Positions 1 through 6,010 are shown, numbered from the stretch's first letter. The stretch is DNA of 6,941 nucleotides from an uncultured Phycisphaerales bacterium (GCA_937871415.1 CALMQD010000385.1:1-6941); one strand, 5' to 3'. Numbers and translations are program-made. The notes: generated from the letters alone by a model not told the origin.

Positions 1-91
1 GTACCCCGCCGGCTTCACGAAGGGGCAGGACGGGACCCGCCGCGCCCAGGCGCGCTCGAGCAAGCAGGATGACCCGGTCCACCGTGCTCAT
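1..91 (-). CDS. Start of an unidentified leftward gene, cut by the window edge
   Basis: An ATG at 91-89 on the minus strand opens a reading frame with no stop through to base 1, giving about 30 residues (begins MSTVDRVILLARARLG). The start lies only 8 bases after the TAG stop of the DUF2007-type gene (100-102), which is the usual spacing for a two-gene operon, and this context is the main reason to call it. No Shine-Dalgarno sequence is visible, so translation may be coupled to the upstream gene. The N-terminus reads like a soluble protein beginning with an amphipathic helix and has no signal peptide. The fragment is too short to assign to a family, and a chance open frame in GC-rich DNA remains possible. 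Confidence 0.45.
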   Translation of the reverse strand, partial: MSTVDRVILLARARLGAAGPVLPLREAGGV

Positions 92-99
92 GTGCGACG

Positions 100-669
100 C
101 TACTTGTACCGGCCCGGCGGTCGCCCCGGTTCGTCGGCGTCGGCCGTTCTTGCCCCGCCGTCCTTGGTCAGCATCATCGCCGCGCACATCACCACCGCCG
201 CGAACAGCACCACGCCGCCGATGATCTGCAGCATCCCGTCGCCGCGGTTGGTTCCCAGGCTCAGGACCAGCAGCCCCGCCGGAACGAGCAGGAACGCGAT
301 CGTCCACGCCCATCGCGTCGGCGGTGCCGGCGCCAGGGCCGGGGCTTCGCCCACTTCCACCTGTGTCCAGTCGATCCGGCCCGCTTCCATCTGCAGCCGG
401 TCCAGCGCCACCCGCGCGTCTTCGAGCTGCGACGCCGGCACGATCACCCGCGGCATGTCGATGTCGTACGACAGCATCGTCCCCGCCAGCGTGTTCACCG
501 CCATCGCCTCGATCCCCTCGCCCCGAAGCGCCGCCGCGATCGTCTCGGCCTCGAAGGCGTTCTTGGCCTTCAGCAGTTCCGCCGAGCGCGACCGATCGGC
601 ATCCCCGACGCCGCCCGGGCGTGGTTCGTGTGCGCCGCGCGGGTTCTGTTGCGCCTCGGCCTCATCCAT
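100..669 (-). CDS. DUF2007-type domain membrane protein
   Basis: The predicted protein has 189 residues. After a polar, probably disordered N-terminus (1-28), residues about 30-92 match the DUF2007 pattern (putative prokaryotic signal-transducing domain): a first strand (ELLKAKN), a helix with 'FEAETIAAALRGEGIEA', a strand ending in 'MPRVIVP', and a helix 'QLEDARVALDRL'. A Pro/Ala-rich linker (107-118) leads to two hydrophobic segments at about 120-138 and 146-167, so the domain is probably tethered to the inner membrane. The C-terminal 20 residues are polar. The family has no firmly established biochemical role, and a sensing or signalling role is only suggested by its name. The frame stays open upstream to 738 and a GTG at 690 is also possible. 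I chose the ATG at 669 because the upstream extension is Gly/Arg-rich and not domain-like. Neither start has a clear ribosome binding site. It is probably the first gene of an operon with the partial gene at 1-91. Confidence 0.8.
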   Translation of the reverse strand: MDEAEAQQNPRGAHEPRPGGVGDADRSRSAELLKAKNAFEAETIAAALRGEGIEAMAVNTLAGTMLSYDIDMPRVIVPASQLEDARVALDRLQMEAGRIDWTQVEVGEAPALAPAPPTRWAWTIAFLLVPAGLLVLSLGTNRGDGMLQIIGGVVLFAAVVMCAAMMLTKDGGARTADADEPGRPPGRYK

Positions 670-707
670 GAAGGAAGGGTAGGGATTCACTCGGCACCCA
701 GCGCCGA

Positions 708-736
708 CCCTGGCGCCCAACCCCCGCCCGCACCCC
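708..736 (-). other. G-quadruplex-capable motif upstream of the DUF2007-type gene
   Basis: On the minus strand there are five runs of at least three G (complement positions 733-736, 727-729, 721-725, 716-718 and 708-710), separated by 3, 1, 2 and 5 bases. This fits the standard G3+N1-7 quadruplex pattern. The G-rich strand is the sense strand of the leftward gene, and the motif ends 38 bases before its ATG, so it lies in the promoter or 5' leader. Such runs arise by chance fairly often in GC-rich DNA. That the pattern exists is certain; a function is not. Confidence 0.4.
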
Positions 737-798
737 ACGCCTTCCCTCGGCGAGACCCATCGGAGAAGCTGGGTAACTTACGAAACACTCGGAATGAC

Positions 799-815
799 CT
801 GTGTTTCACGCACAG
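799..815. promoter_or_regulatory. Inverted repeat in the divergent region (possible operator)
   Basis: CTGTG (799-803) and CACAG (811-815) form a perfect 5-base inverted repeat around a 7-base spacer. It lies about 58 bases before the ATG of the secreted protein gene at 873 and 130 bases from the start of the leftward gene. The TGTG...CACA arms resemble half-sites of Crp/Fnr-family regulators, but the 7-base spacing between TGTG and CACA does not match the standard Crp site. The flanking stretch 775-800 is one of the less GC-rich parts of this intergenic region, consistent with promoter DNA, but I could not assign clear -35 and -10 boxes. The rest of 670-872 holds no gene that I can support. 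Confidence 0.25.
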
Positions 816-861
816 ATCACTCGCACGCCGCGTAGGGACGAGTAGGCTCTTTGTTAGACCC

Positions 862-866
862 GGAGG
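862..866 (+). promoter_or_regulatory. Ribosome binding site for the gene at 873
   Basis: GGAGG lies 6 bases before the ATG at 873. It is a strong Shine-Dalgarno sequence and fixes this start, which also gives a complete signal peptide. Several other genes in the window lack such a site, so this gene may be efficiently translated. Confidence 0.8.
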
Positions 867-872
867 TACACC

Positions 873-1889
873 ATGAAGACGCCAGCCCCGAAGTTCCGCC
901 GCCATCGGTCCTTGAACCCAAGCGCGGCCGGCGTGTGCGTCAGCGCGCTCGTTCTGTGCGCCGGCTGGTCGCTCTCGCCGGCGCTCGCTCAGGAATCAGA
1001 AGCGCCGGAACAGCCCAGCGAATCGAACGCGCCCACGCGCGCCCAGCCCAGCACTCCACCCGCGGGCACCGCTCAGCCCGCGCGCCCTTCCGCGAGACGA
1101 ATGCCATTTGCCCAGCCCGCCGAAGATCGCGAGGTCCAGGTCGTGGAACTCGACAACGGCGACCGTGAAGTCCGCATGGGCGAGTCGCTCCGCATGGTCG
1201 TGCACGCCCGCTCCACCCCCGGCGCCGCGCCCGCGGACGACAGCCGCCCGCGCCTCGGCGGGTTTGTCATCAGCCGGGCGAGAGCCTTCTGGAACAGCGC
1301 GAGCGGCTACGTCATCCCGCCCGCGGATGCGGCCTACACCGAGGGTGTTGTGCGCGCCGACGGCTCCATCGTTGTGCCCGACAACACCCCCGGTTCCCCC
1401 GGCGTGTCCGCGGGTGAAACGCTCCAGCAGCGCAGCGAGCGCCTCGCCGCCGAGGGCCGCGAGGCCCACGCCCGCGCCAAGGAAGCCGAGGCCCAGGCCG
1501 AGATCGCCCGCATCGATGCGCTCAACGCTCAGGACGACCGTCGACGTGGCGGGCTCATCCTGCTGCACGGCGGTTACGGCCACGGCGGCTACCGCTATCC
1601 CATCTTCCGCGCCTCGCCGCTCTCACGCGGAAACTCCGCCGCCGCCGATCCCAACTCGGGACCGCTGGCCCCAACGGTGACCGTCGAGCGCTTCAAGGGC
1701 GACTTCGCCCGCAGCGCCTTCGGGCACGCCGCCCGACCCAATATCGCGCCGATCGTCCGCGCCAACGCCGAGTATCAACGCCGCTTCGCCGACGCCGCGT
1801 CACGCGACGAGATCATCGCGCCCCAGCGCGCCGTGGACGCCCAGGTCCGCGGCCACAAACTCGAACGCGAGCCGGTCGACAACCACTGA
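873..1889 (+). CDS. Secreted low-complexity protein of unknown function
   Basis: The protein has 338 residues and I do not recognise its family. Residues 1-39 form a Sec signal peptide: a basic n-region (KFRRHR), a hydrophobic core at about 18-32, and an ALA cleavage motif before Gln40. Residues about 40-78 are rich in Pro, Ala, Ser and Glu and are probably a disordered spacer. A region at about 85-110 (VQVVELDNGDREVRMGESL) looks like beta structure. Residues 135-181 carry 'LGGFVISRARAFWNSASGY' and 'VVRADGSIVVPD', possibly the folded core. Residues about 182-222 are highly charged, rich in Ala, Glu and Arg, and strongly helical, probably a coiled coil. A short Gly/Tyr/His-rich stretch follows at about 223-243 (GGYGHGGYRYP), then a polar C-terminus. 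There is no membrane anchor or dockerin tail, so it is probably periplasmic. The strong ribosome binding site and the sense-biased codon use support a real gene. It sits alone between two promoter-like gaps. Confidence 0.8.
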   Translation: MKTPAPKFRRHRSLNPSAAGVCVSALVLCAGWSLSPALAQESEAPEQPSESNAPTRAQPSTPPAGTAQPARPSARRMPFAQPAEDREVQVVELDNGDREVRMGESLRMVVHARSTPGAAPADDSRPRLGGFVISRARAFWNSASGYVIPPADAAYTEGVVRADGSIVVPDNTPGSPGVSAGETLQQRSERLAAEGREAHARAKEAEAQAEIARIDALNAQDDRRRGGLILLHGGYGHGGYRYPIFRASPLSRGNSAAADPNSGPLAPTVTVERFKGDFARSAFGHAARPNIAPIVRANAEYQRRFADAASRDEIIAPQRAVDAQVRGHKLEREPVDNH

Positions 1890-1897
1890 CCGACCGG
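1872..1897 (+). terminator. GC-rich hairpin at the stop codon of the secreted protein gene
   Basis: CCGGTCG (1872-1878) pairs perfectly with CGACCGG (1891-1897), with one extra G-U pair outside (1871/1898). The 12-base loop contains the TGA stop at 1887-1889. The right arm is also part of a 10-base palindrome, CGACCGGTCG (1891-1900). There is no T-tract, so this is not a textbook intrinsic terminator. It may mark the 3' end of the transcript or slow the ribosome at termination. Confidence 0.3.
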
Positions 1898-1967
1898 TCG
1901 AACATCCGGGCTCCATGCTCCGTGGAAACACCTGAAACGGCCGCATTCGGGCGGTCGATCGTGCGAA

Positions 1968-1992
1968 CTTTCTCCAAACTTATATCTGATAG
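1968..1992 (+). promoter_or_regulatory. AT-rich promoter-like patch upstream of the repeat protein
   Basis: A markedly AT-rich patch containing CTTATATCTGATAG stands out from the GC-rich surroundings. It lies 61-85 bases before the ATG at 2053. TATATC (1981-1986) could act as a -10 element, but no good -35 box lies at the expected distance, so the sigma factor class is unclear. It is the best promoter candidate in the 163-base gap 1890-2052, which shows no gene. Confidence 0.35.
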
Positions 1993-2038
1993 CGGCGAAC
2001 GCATATCGGCTCCCGTGATAGACTCAGGCTGTCTACCC

Positions 2039-2044
2039 AGGGAG
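2039..2044 (+). promoter_or_regulatory. Ribosome binding site choosing the ATG at 2053
   Basis: AGGGAG lies 8 bases before the ATG at 2053. An in-frame GTG at 2044 overlaps the end of this site and would have no site of its own, so ATG 2053 is the better start. Confidence 0.65.
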
Positions 2045-2052
2045 TGCCTCCC

Positions 2053-4530
2053 ATGACTCGTGCGATGCGCCGCTTCGGAACAAGACGGAGTCGGTTGAGA
2101 TGTGAACGCGCTCCACGCCCCTGGGTCGCGGCTTGTCTTGCAGCGATCACGGTTGTGCTGGTGTTCGCAGCACGGTCCAGCGCCCAATGCGAGCCGCACT
2201 GGGTTGAGACCTCGTCTTACCCGGGCGTGAACGGCACGGTGTACTCCGCCGCGGTGTTGAATGATGGAACGGTGGCGGTGACCGGGGGCTTCTACCTCGC
2301 CGGCGCGTTCGATTGTGCGGGGATGGCACGCTTCGACCCGCGCACCGGACGGTGGTCGGCGCTCGGCACGGGGGCTCGGCCGTCCGTGGGCACGAGTGGC
2401 AAACTTGCTTTGCTTCCGTCGGGGGAACCGCTGCTGGCCGCGAGCCGCACGATCAGCGGCCACACCTACAACCTCTGGCGGCTCGACGCCGCGACCGATC
2501 AGTGGCTGCCCTTCGCCGACGCGGAGTTCAGCGAACCGTCATCCAGCGGCGGCACGCAGTCCTCCACACCCAAGGACATCGTCGTACTTCCCAGCGGCGA
2601 CGTGGTCGTGAGCGGCACGTTCCAACTGATCAACGGGATGCCGATCAGCAAGGTCGCTCGCTGGGACGGCGCGGCGTGGCATGACATGAGCGCGGGGCTT
2701 TCCGCCGCGCCCAACCAGGTGCTGTCTGATGGACTCGATGGCGTAGTCGCGGTGGGACGGTTCCAAGATGGACCTGCGTTTTCAGCGGTGGCTGCGTGGA
2801 GTTCGCAGACCAATACGTGGTCTCTGCTCGCCAATCCCGGCATTGATACTCGCGGTCTCAGAGCCGTGGCATTCGACAACGGAGACCTGCTCGTCGGGGG
2901 GTACTACTCGTCGCGATTCGCGTTCTATCGCCGCGCCGATGCGGAATGGAAAATCCTCGATGATCGGATGTCCAGTGGCTTTCCGATAGCGCGTCTGCCC
3001 GACGGCCGCGTCTTGGCGAGCGGTTACTATCGCGCGACCGGTGAACCAACGTCGTTCCGTCTCGCGAGTTTCGATCCGTTGTCCATGACGTGGTCTCCCA
3101 TCGGCGGTGCGTTCAGTTCAACGACGAGTTATCCAACAACGATTTCCAGCGTGGCGCTGTTGCCCGATGGGCGCATGCTCGCCGGTGGTATTTTCGGCAC
3201 TGTCGGCACGCGGGGTTGCAAGAACATCGCCATCTTCGACAGTACAGATTGGCAAGCGACGAGTAAGGGCGTTGATGGTCCCGTGACCAACATGCTCGCA
3301 CTGCCCGACGGCGATGTGATCCTCGCCGGAGTGTTCAAGATCGCCGGTGATCAAGTCACGCCCGGAGTCGCGCGCTGGCGCCCCGAGACCAACGAGTGGT
3401 TCGCGATGCCCGGGATCAACAACTGGGCCTCCAACTTCGACGCCTTCAACCGTACGTTTGCGATTGCCCGGGCCGCCGACGGCGACATCCTCCTGAGCGG
3501 ACCGATCCGTTTTCCAGTCAATCTCACCTCCGGATACTCCATCGTCCGCTGGGATCAAGGCACCCAGGCGTGGCGCTCCCTCGGAACGTCCGACGGTCAG
3601 GCGTTTGCCCTGCTCTCTCTTCCGAACGGAGACATCATCGCGGGAGGTGAGTTCAACCTGATCGACGGTCAATCCTTCCCGACCATTGCCCGTTGGCGAG
3701 CATCCACGGGGCAGTGGGAGCGCATGAGCGGTTTCATCGGCGGGTCGGTCACCGCGCTCGTTCGAAGCACCTCCGGCGAGATTTTCGCCGGCGGCAGTTT
3801 TGCCTCCGCGACCGGCTCGCCCTCCGCCAAGTACATCGCTCGCTGGGACGAGGGTACATCTTCCTGGCAGCCAGTGGTCCCGCCGCTCAACGGCTCGGTG
3901 CGCAGGTTCACACAGTTGCCGGGCGACCGCCTGCTCGTAGAAGGCAACTTCACATTCTCCGGCACGATCCCGTTGTCATACGTCGCTATCTTGTTTCTTC
4001 CAACACTGACATGGCAGCCTGTGATGGTCGCGCCCGAAGACCAAACAACGATCTACCAGACGCACTGCCTTGGCTCTGTTCTGCCCGACGGTCGATTCGT
4101 CACAGCGCCGTACTCTTGGACGGCGGTCAGCATGCCGCTCTTCGCCTTGGACACGCACGCGAATGAGTGGACTCACATCCCCGGTCCAGTCGGAACGACT
4201 CCGGGAATCTATGCGACTCCGGGTGTACGCGCCGTCGCCGCTGCCCGTAACGGCGATGTCATCATCGGCGGCCGCTTCACCACCGCCGACGGCGAGCCGA
4301 GTTTCTGCCTCGCGCGCCTCGTGTCGCGTCCTCCCTGCTCCTCCGACTTCGACTGCTCCGGCCAAGTCGCCGTCGACGACCTCGTGTCGTTCCTCACCGC
4401 CTGGTTCGGCCAGTACGGCATCGCCGACGGCGCGCTCTCGGCCGACTTCAACAGAGACCTCTTCGTCGGCGTCGACGACCTCTTCGCGTACATCGACGCC
4501 TGGATGAGCCAGTTCGCGCAATGTCCGTGA
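2053..4530 (+). CDS. Secreted beta-propeller-like repeat protein with C-terminal dockerin-like tail
   Basis: The protein has 825 residues. A long basic n-region (1-23) and hydrophobic core (about 24-40) form a Sec signal peptide, with cleavage near SSA-Q44. From about 46 to 758 there are roughly 14 degenerate units of 43-55 residues. Their shared pattern is 'a-l-x-LPdGdvlagG-F', then '(v/i)ARWd', then 'tgxWxxl', as in VLPSGDVVVSG...VARWDGAAW (from 173) and SLPNGDIIAGG...IARWRASTGQW (from 517). Units start near residues 59, 117, 173, 221, 269, 309, 364, 411, 468, 517, 566, 616, 671 and 725. This resembles Kelch-like beta-propeller blades. The tail (762-825) holds two calcium-loop motifs: D765/D767/S769/G770/D776 and D798/N800/D802/D809. 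It ends in Cys-Pro and resembles the type I dockerin duplication common on secreted Phycisphaerae proteins. The second loop has Leu803 where Gly is usual. The probable role is extracellular or surface-attached binding. No catalytic residues are recognisable, and the ligand is unknown. Confidence 0.88.
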   Translation: MTRAMRRFGTRRSRLRCERAPRPWVAACLAAITVVLVFAARSSAQCEPHWVETSSYPGVNGTVYSAAVLNDGTVAVTGGFYLAGAFDCAGMARFDPRTGRWSALGTGARPSVGTSGKLALLPSGEPLLAASRTISGHTYNLWRLDAATDQWLPFADAEFSEPSSSGGTQSSTPKDIVVLPSGDVVVSGTFQLINGMPISKVARWDGAAWHDMSAGLSAAPNQVLSDGLDGVVAVGRFQDGPAFSAVAAWSSQTNTWSLLANPGIDTRGLRAVAFDNGDLLVGGYYSSRFAFYRRADAEWKILDDRMSSGFPIARLPDGRVLASGYYRATGEPTSFRLASFDPLSMTWSPIGGAFSSTTSYPTTISSVALLPDGRMLAGGIFGTVGTRGCKNIAIFDSTDWQATSKGVDGPVTNMLALPDGDVILAGVFKIAGDQVTPGVARWRPETNEWFAMPGINNWASNFDAFNRTFAIARAADGDILLSGPIRFPVNLTSGYSIVRWDQGTQAWRSLGTSDGQAFALLSLPNGDIIAGGEFNLIDGQSFPTIARWRASTGQWERMSGFIGGSVTALVRSTSGEIFAGGSFASATGSPSAKYIARWDEGTSSWQPVVPPLNGSVRRFTQLPGDRLLVEGNFTFSGTIPLSYVAILFLPTLTWQPVMVAPEDQTTIYQTHCLGSVLPDGRFVTAPYSWTAVSMPLFALDTHANEWTHIPGPVGTTPGIYATPGVRAVAAARNGDVIIGGRFTTADGEPSFCLARLVSRPPCSSDFDCSGQVAVDDLVSFLTAWFGQYGIADGALSADFNRDLFVGVDDLFAYIDAWMSQFAQCP
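4372..4482 (+). repeat. Duplicated 12-base segment within the dockerin-like tail
   Basis: GTCGACGACCTC occurs at 4372-4383 and again at 4471-4482, exactly 99 bases (33 codons) apart. Both copies encode VDDL at the same place in the two calcium-loop motifs. This indicates an internal duplication that built the tail, or strong codon constraint on the same motif. Confidence 0.6.
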
Positions 4531-4541
4531 GCGAATCAGCG

Positions 4542-4562
4542 GAGGCTCGGAAAAGCGGCCTC
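4542..4562. terminator. Weak hairpin in the convergent gap
   Basis: GAGGC (4542-4546) pairs with GCCTC (4558-4562) around an 11-base loop, with one possible extra G-U pair. It lies 12 bases after the stop of the repeat protein and 41 bases beyond the stop of the convergent leftward gene. It could end transcripts from the left. No T-tract follows and the stem is short, so the call is tentative. The rest of the 72-base gap shows nothing else. Confidence 0.22.
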
Positions 4563-4602
4563 GTGCAGCGAAGAACTGGAAAGGCAAGTGGTGAAGGGGG
4601 GG

Positions 4603-5886
4603 TCAGCCCTTCTTCCGCTCGTTCCACATTTTCAACAGTTCCAACTCGCGTTCCCGCGGCGTGCCCGCCAGGTATCGCTGCTGCTGCTCCGGCTTGAGCG
4701 CGTCGTACCACTTCAGGAACGCGATGATCGTGTCGTCGACCGGCCGGAACTTCAGGCCCGCCTTCACGGCGCTCATGTTCGATCGCCGGTGGAAGCCGCT
4801 CGTCTCGCCCGTCGCCGGCAGCCAGATCGGGAAGTAGTCCTTCTCCGGGTCCGCGTGCTCCTTCAGGAACGCCGCGTCCACCCACGTGAACTTGCAGTCG
4901 CTCTGGGTCACGCGCTTGCAGGCCTCGAGCGTGTCGCCCCAGCGCGCGGGCTTGTCGCTGGGCGTCGGGCCCAGCACGTTGAAGACGCCGTGGTTCTCCG
5001 TGTCGAGCGCGTGCACGATGAACTCCGCCAGGTCGCGCACGTCCACGTACTGCACCGGATCGTCCGGCGTGCCCGGCGCCAGCACCTCCTTGCTGCTCGC
5101 GTCCTTCTTCCCCGCCTCGCGGATGCGCAAGGGCCAGTAGTTGAAGCGCCCCGACCAGTCGCCCGGGCCCACGATGTACCCGGGCCGGATGTTGAGCACG
5201 CGCCCCGGTATCGCCGCCTCCGCCGCCTGCTCGCACAGCGCCTTGAGCGGGCCGTAGTTCTGCATCTGCTCGCCCATCGTCTCGACCGTCGGGTCGGGGA
5301 TGGTGCCCACCTCCGCGCTCTCGTCCTGCGGCCCCTGCCCGTCGTTCTTGTACACGCTCACCGACGACACGAACGCGTACCGCTTGCAATGGTCCTTCAG
5401 CAGTTCCGCCGAGGCCTTGACCATCCGCGGGTAGTAGCCCGACGTGTCAACCACATAGTCCCACGTGCGCCCCTCGAGGGCCTTGAGGCCTTCGCCCTTC
5501 TTCGGGTCGCGGTCGCCGTGCAGTTTCTCGAGATCGGGGAAGAGGTTGGGGCGCGTCTTGCCGCGGTTGAAGAGCGTGATCGTCCAGCCCTTGGCCTGTG
5601 CCGCCTCGACCACCTCGGGCCCCAGGAACGCCGTGCCGCCCAGGATGAGCAGCGTCTTGCCGCCCGGCTTGGCCGCGCTCCCCGCCGCTTTCTCGTCCGG
5701 CTTCTTCCCGCCCGCCGCGGTCGATTGCGCCCGCGCCAGGCGCGACAGCCCCGTCGCGGCGATCACCGCCGCAGCCGCGGCCGAGGTCTTCACGAACTGC
5801 CGACGCGAGGGCAACGGCGCGAATCCCTCGGTCGCGGAGCAGACATCCGCGCCCTGGCCGCCGGGCAAGCGTGTTGAACCGTGCAT
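4603..5886 (-). CDS. Tat-exported NAD-dependent epimerase/dehydratase (extended SDR) family protein
   Basis: The protein has 427 residues. Residues 27-33 (SRRQFVK) form a twin-arginine motif, followed by an Ala-rich hydrophobic stretch (34-50) and an ARA cleavage site before Gln54, so it is predicted to be exported folded. After a Lys/Ala/Gly linker (about 55-77), the Rossmann fold starts with the dinucleotide loop GGTAFLG (83-89) and LFNRG (105-109), where Arg108 may select NADP. YVVDTSG (144-150) and FVSSVSVY (172-179) are the usual SDR core strands. Y211-x3-K215 is the catalytic pair, and RPGYIVGPGD (234-243) and QYVDVRDLA (279-287) are typical of extended SDRs. Residues from about 350 form a substrate-binding part and a Glu/Arg-rich C-terminal helix. 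The substrate is unknown. The frame is open upstream to 6309. I chose ATG 5886 because AGAGGA precedes it by 9 bases and it places the Tat motif near the N-terminus. Tat-exported SDRs and related oxidoreductases are common in planctomycetes. The gene is convergent with the repeat protein and divergent from the lipoprotein gene. Confidence 0.9.
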   Translation of the reverse strand: MHGSTRLPGGQGADVCSATEGFAPLPSRRQFVKTSAAAAAVIAATGLSRLARAQSTAAGGKKPDEKAAGSAAKPGGKTLLILGGTAFLGPEVVEAAQAKGWTITLFNRGKTRPNLFPDLEKLHGDRDPKKGEGLKALEGRTWDYVVDTSGYYPRMVKASAELLKDHCKRYAFVSSVSVYKNDGQGPQDESAEVGTIPDPTVETMGEQMQNYGPLKALCEQAAEAAIPGRVLNIRPGYIVGPGDWSGRFNYWPLRIREAGKKDASSKEVLAPGTPDDPVQYVDVRDLAEFIVHALDTENHGVFNVLGPTPSDKPARWGDTLEACKRVTQSDCKFTWVDAAFLKEHADPEKDYFPIWLPATGETSGFHRRSNMSAVKAGLKFRPVDDTIIAFLKWYDALKPEQQQRYLAGTPRERELELLKMWNERKKG

Positions 5887-5895
5887 GGAGATGGG

Positions 5896-5901
5896 TCCTC
5901 T
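5896..5901 (-). promoter_or_regulatory. Ribosome binding site for the Tat-exported SDR
   Basis: On the minus strand, AGAGGA lies 9 bases before the ATG at 5886-5884. It decides this start over the long upstream open frame that overlaps the divergent lipoprotein gene. Confidence 0.6.
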
Positions 5902-5934
5902 TCGAAGTTGCCCACGAGCGTGCCGAGGGTGTAT

Positions 5935-5970
5935 CGCCCCGCCCCGCGCCGGTTGCGTACGCCCCGCCCC
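5935..5970. repeat. 11-base direct repeat in the divergent SDR/lipoprotein promoter region
   Basis: CGCCCCGCCCC occurs at 5935-5945 and again at 5960-5970, with starts 25 bases apart. Between them lies GCGTACGC, an 8-base palindrome (5955-5962) that touches the second copy. The gap between the divergent starts is only 124 bases, so these elements probably lie within or beside both promoters and could bind a shared regulator. Simple C-rich composition is an alternative explanation. No clear -35/-10 pair was found on either strand. Confidence 0.4.
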
Positions 5971-5983
5971 TCCCCGCCGACCC
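5962..5983 (-). other. G-quadruplex-capable motif upstream of the Tat-exported SDR
   Basis: On the minus strand, runs GGG, GGGG, GGGG and GGGG (complement positions 5981-5983, 5972-5975, 5967-5970 and 5962-5965) are separated by loops of 5, 1 and 1 bases. This is a compact pattern expected to be stable. Two further G4 runs lie at 5942-5945 and 5937-5940. The G-rich strand is the sense strand of the SDR gene, 76-97 bases before its ATG. Confidence 0.45.
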
Positions 5984-6010
5984 GCCGGCGCTGCCGCCTT
6001 ACCATCGCGC

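Noticed and set aside
92..682. Rightward open frame opposite the DUF2007-type gene
   Set aside because: Its Ser/Ala/Pro/Arg-rich translation has no domain features, and the opposite frame has a recognisable domain and two membrane helices.
799..815. True Crp-type binding site
   Set aside because: The arms resemble TGTG/CACA, but the spacing and the missing A/T after the arms do not match the consensus. It is retained only as a generic inverted repeat.
996..1583. Leftward open frame opposite the secreted protein gene
   Set aside because: It has no start signal and a Gly/Ala/Val/Arg-rich translation. The forward frame has a signal peptide and a strong ribosome binding site.
3118..3672. Leftward open frame inside the repeat protein gene
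   Set aside because: It lies wholly within a gene whose forward frame shows clear periodic protein repeats. It has no ribosome binding site and no motif.
2227..4326. Possible nucleotide-level tandem repeat or CRISPR-like array in the repeat protein gene
   Set aside because: The periodicity exists only at the protein level, and unit lengths vary between 40 and 57 codons. No near-identical nucleotide repeats with regular spacers were found.
4588..5877. Long rightward open frame (about 429 codons) opposite the SDR gene
   Set aside because: Its translation is dominated by Arg, Ala, Leu and Val with no domain pattern, whereas the opposite strand encodes a complete SDR with catalytic motifs. It is an antisense shadow of GC-rich coding DNA.
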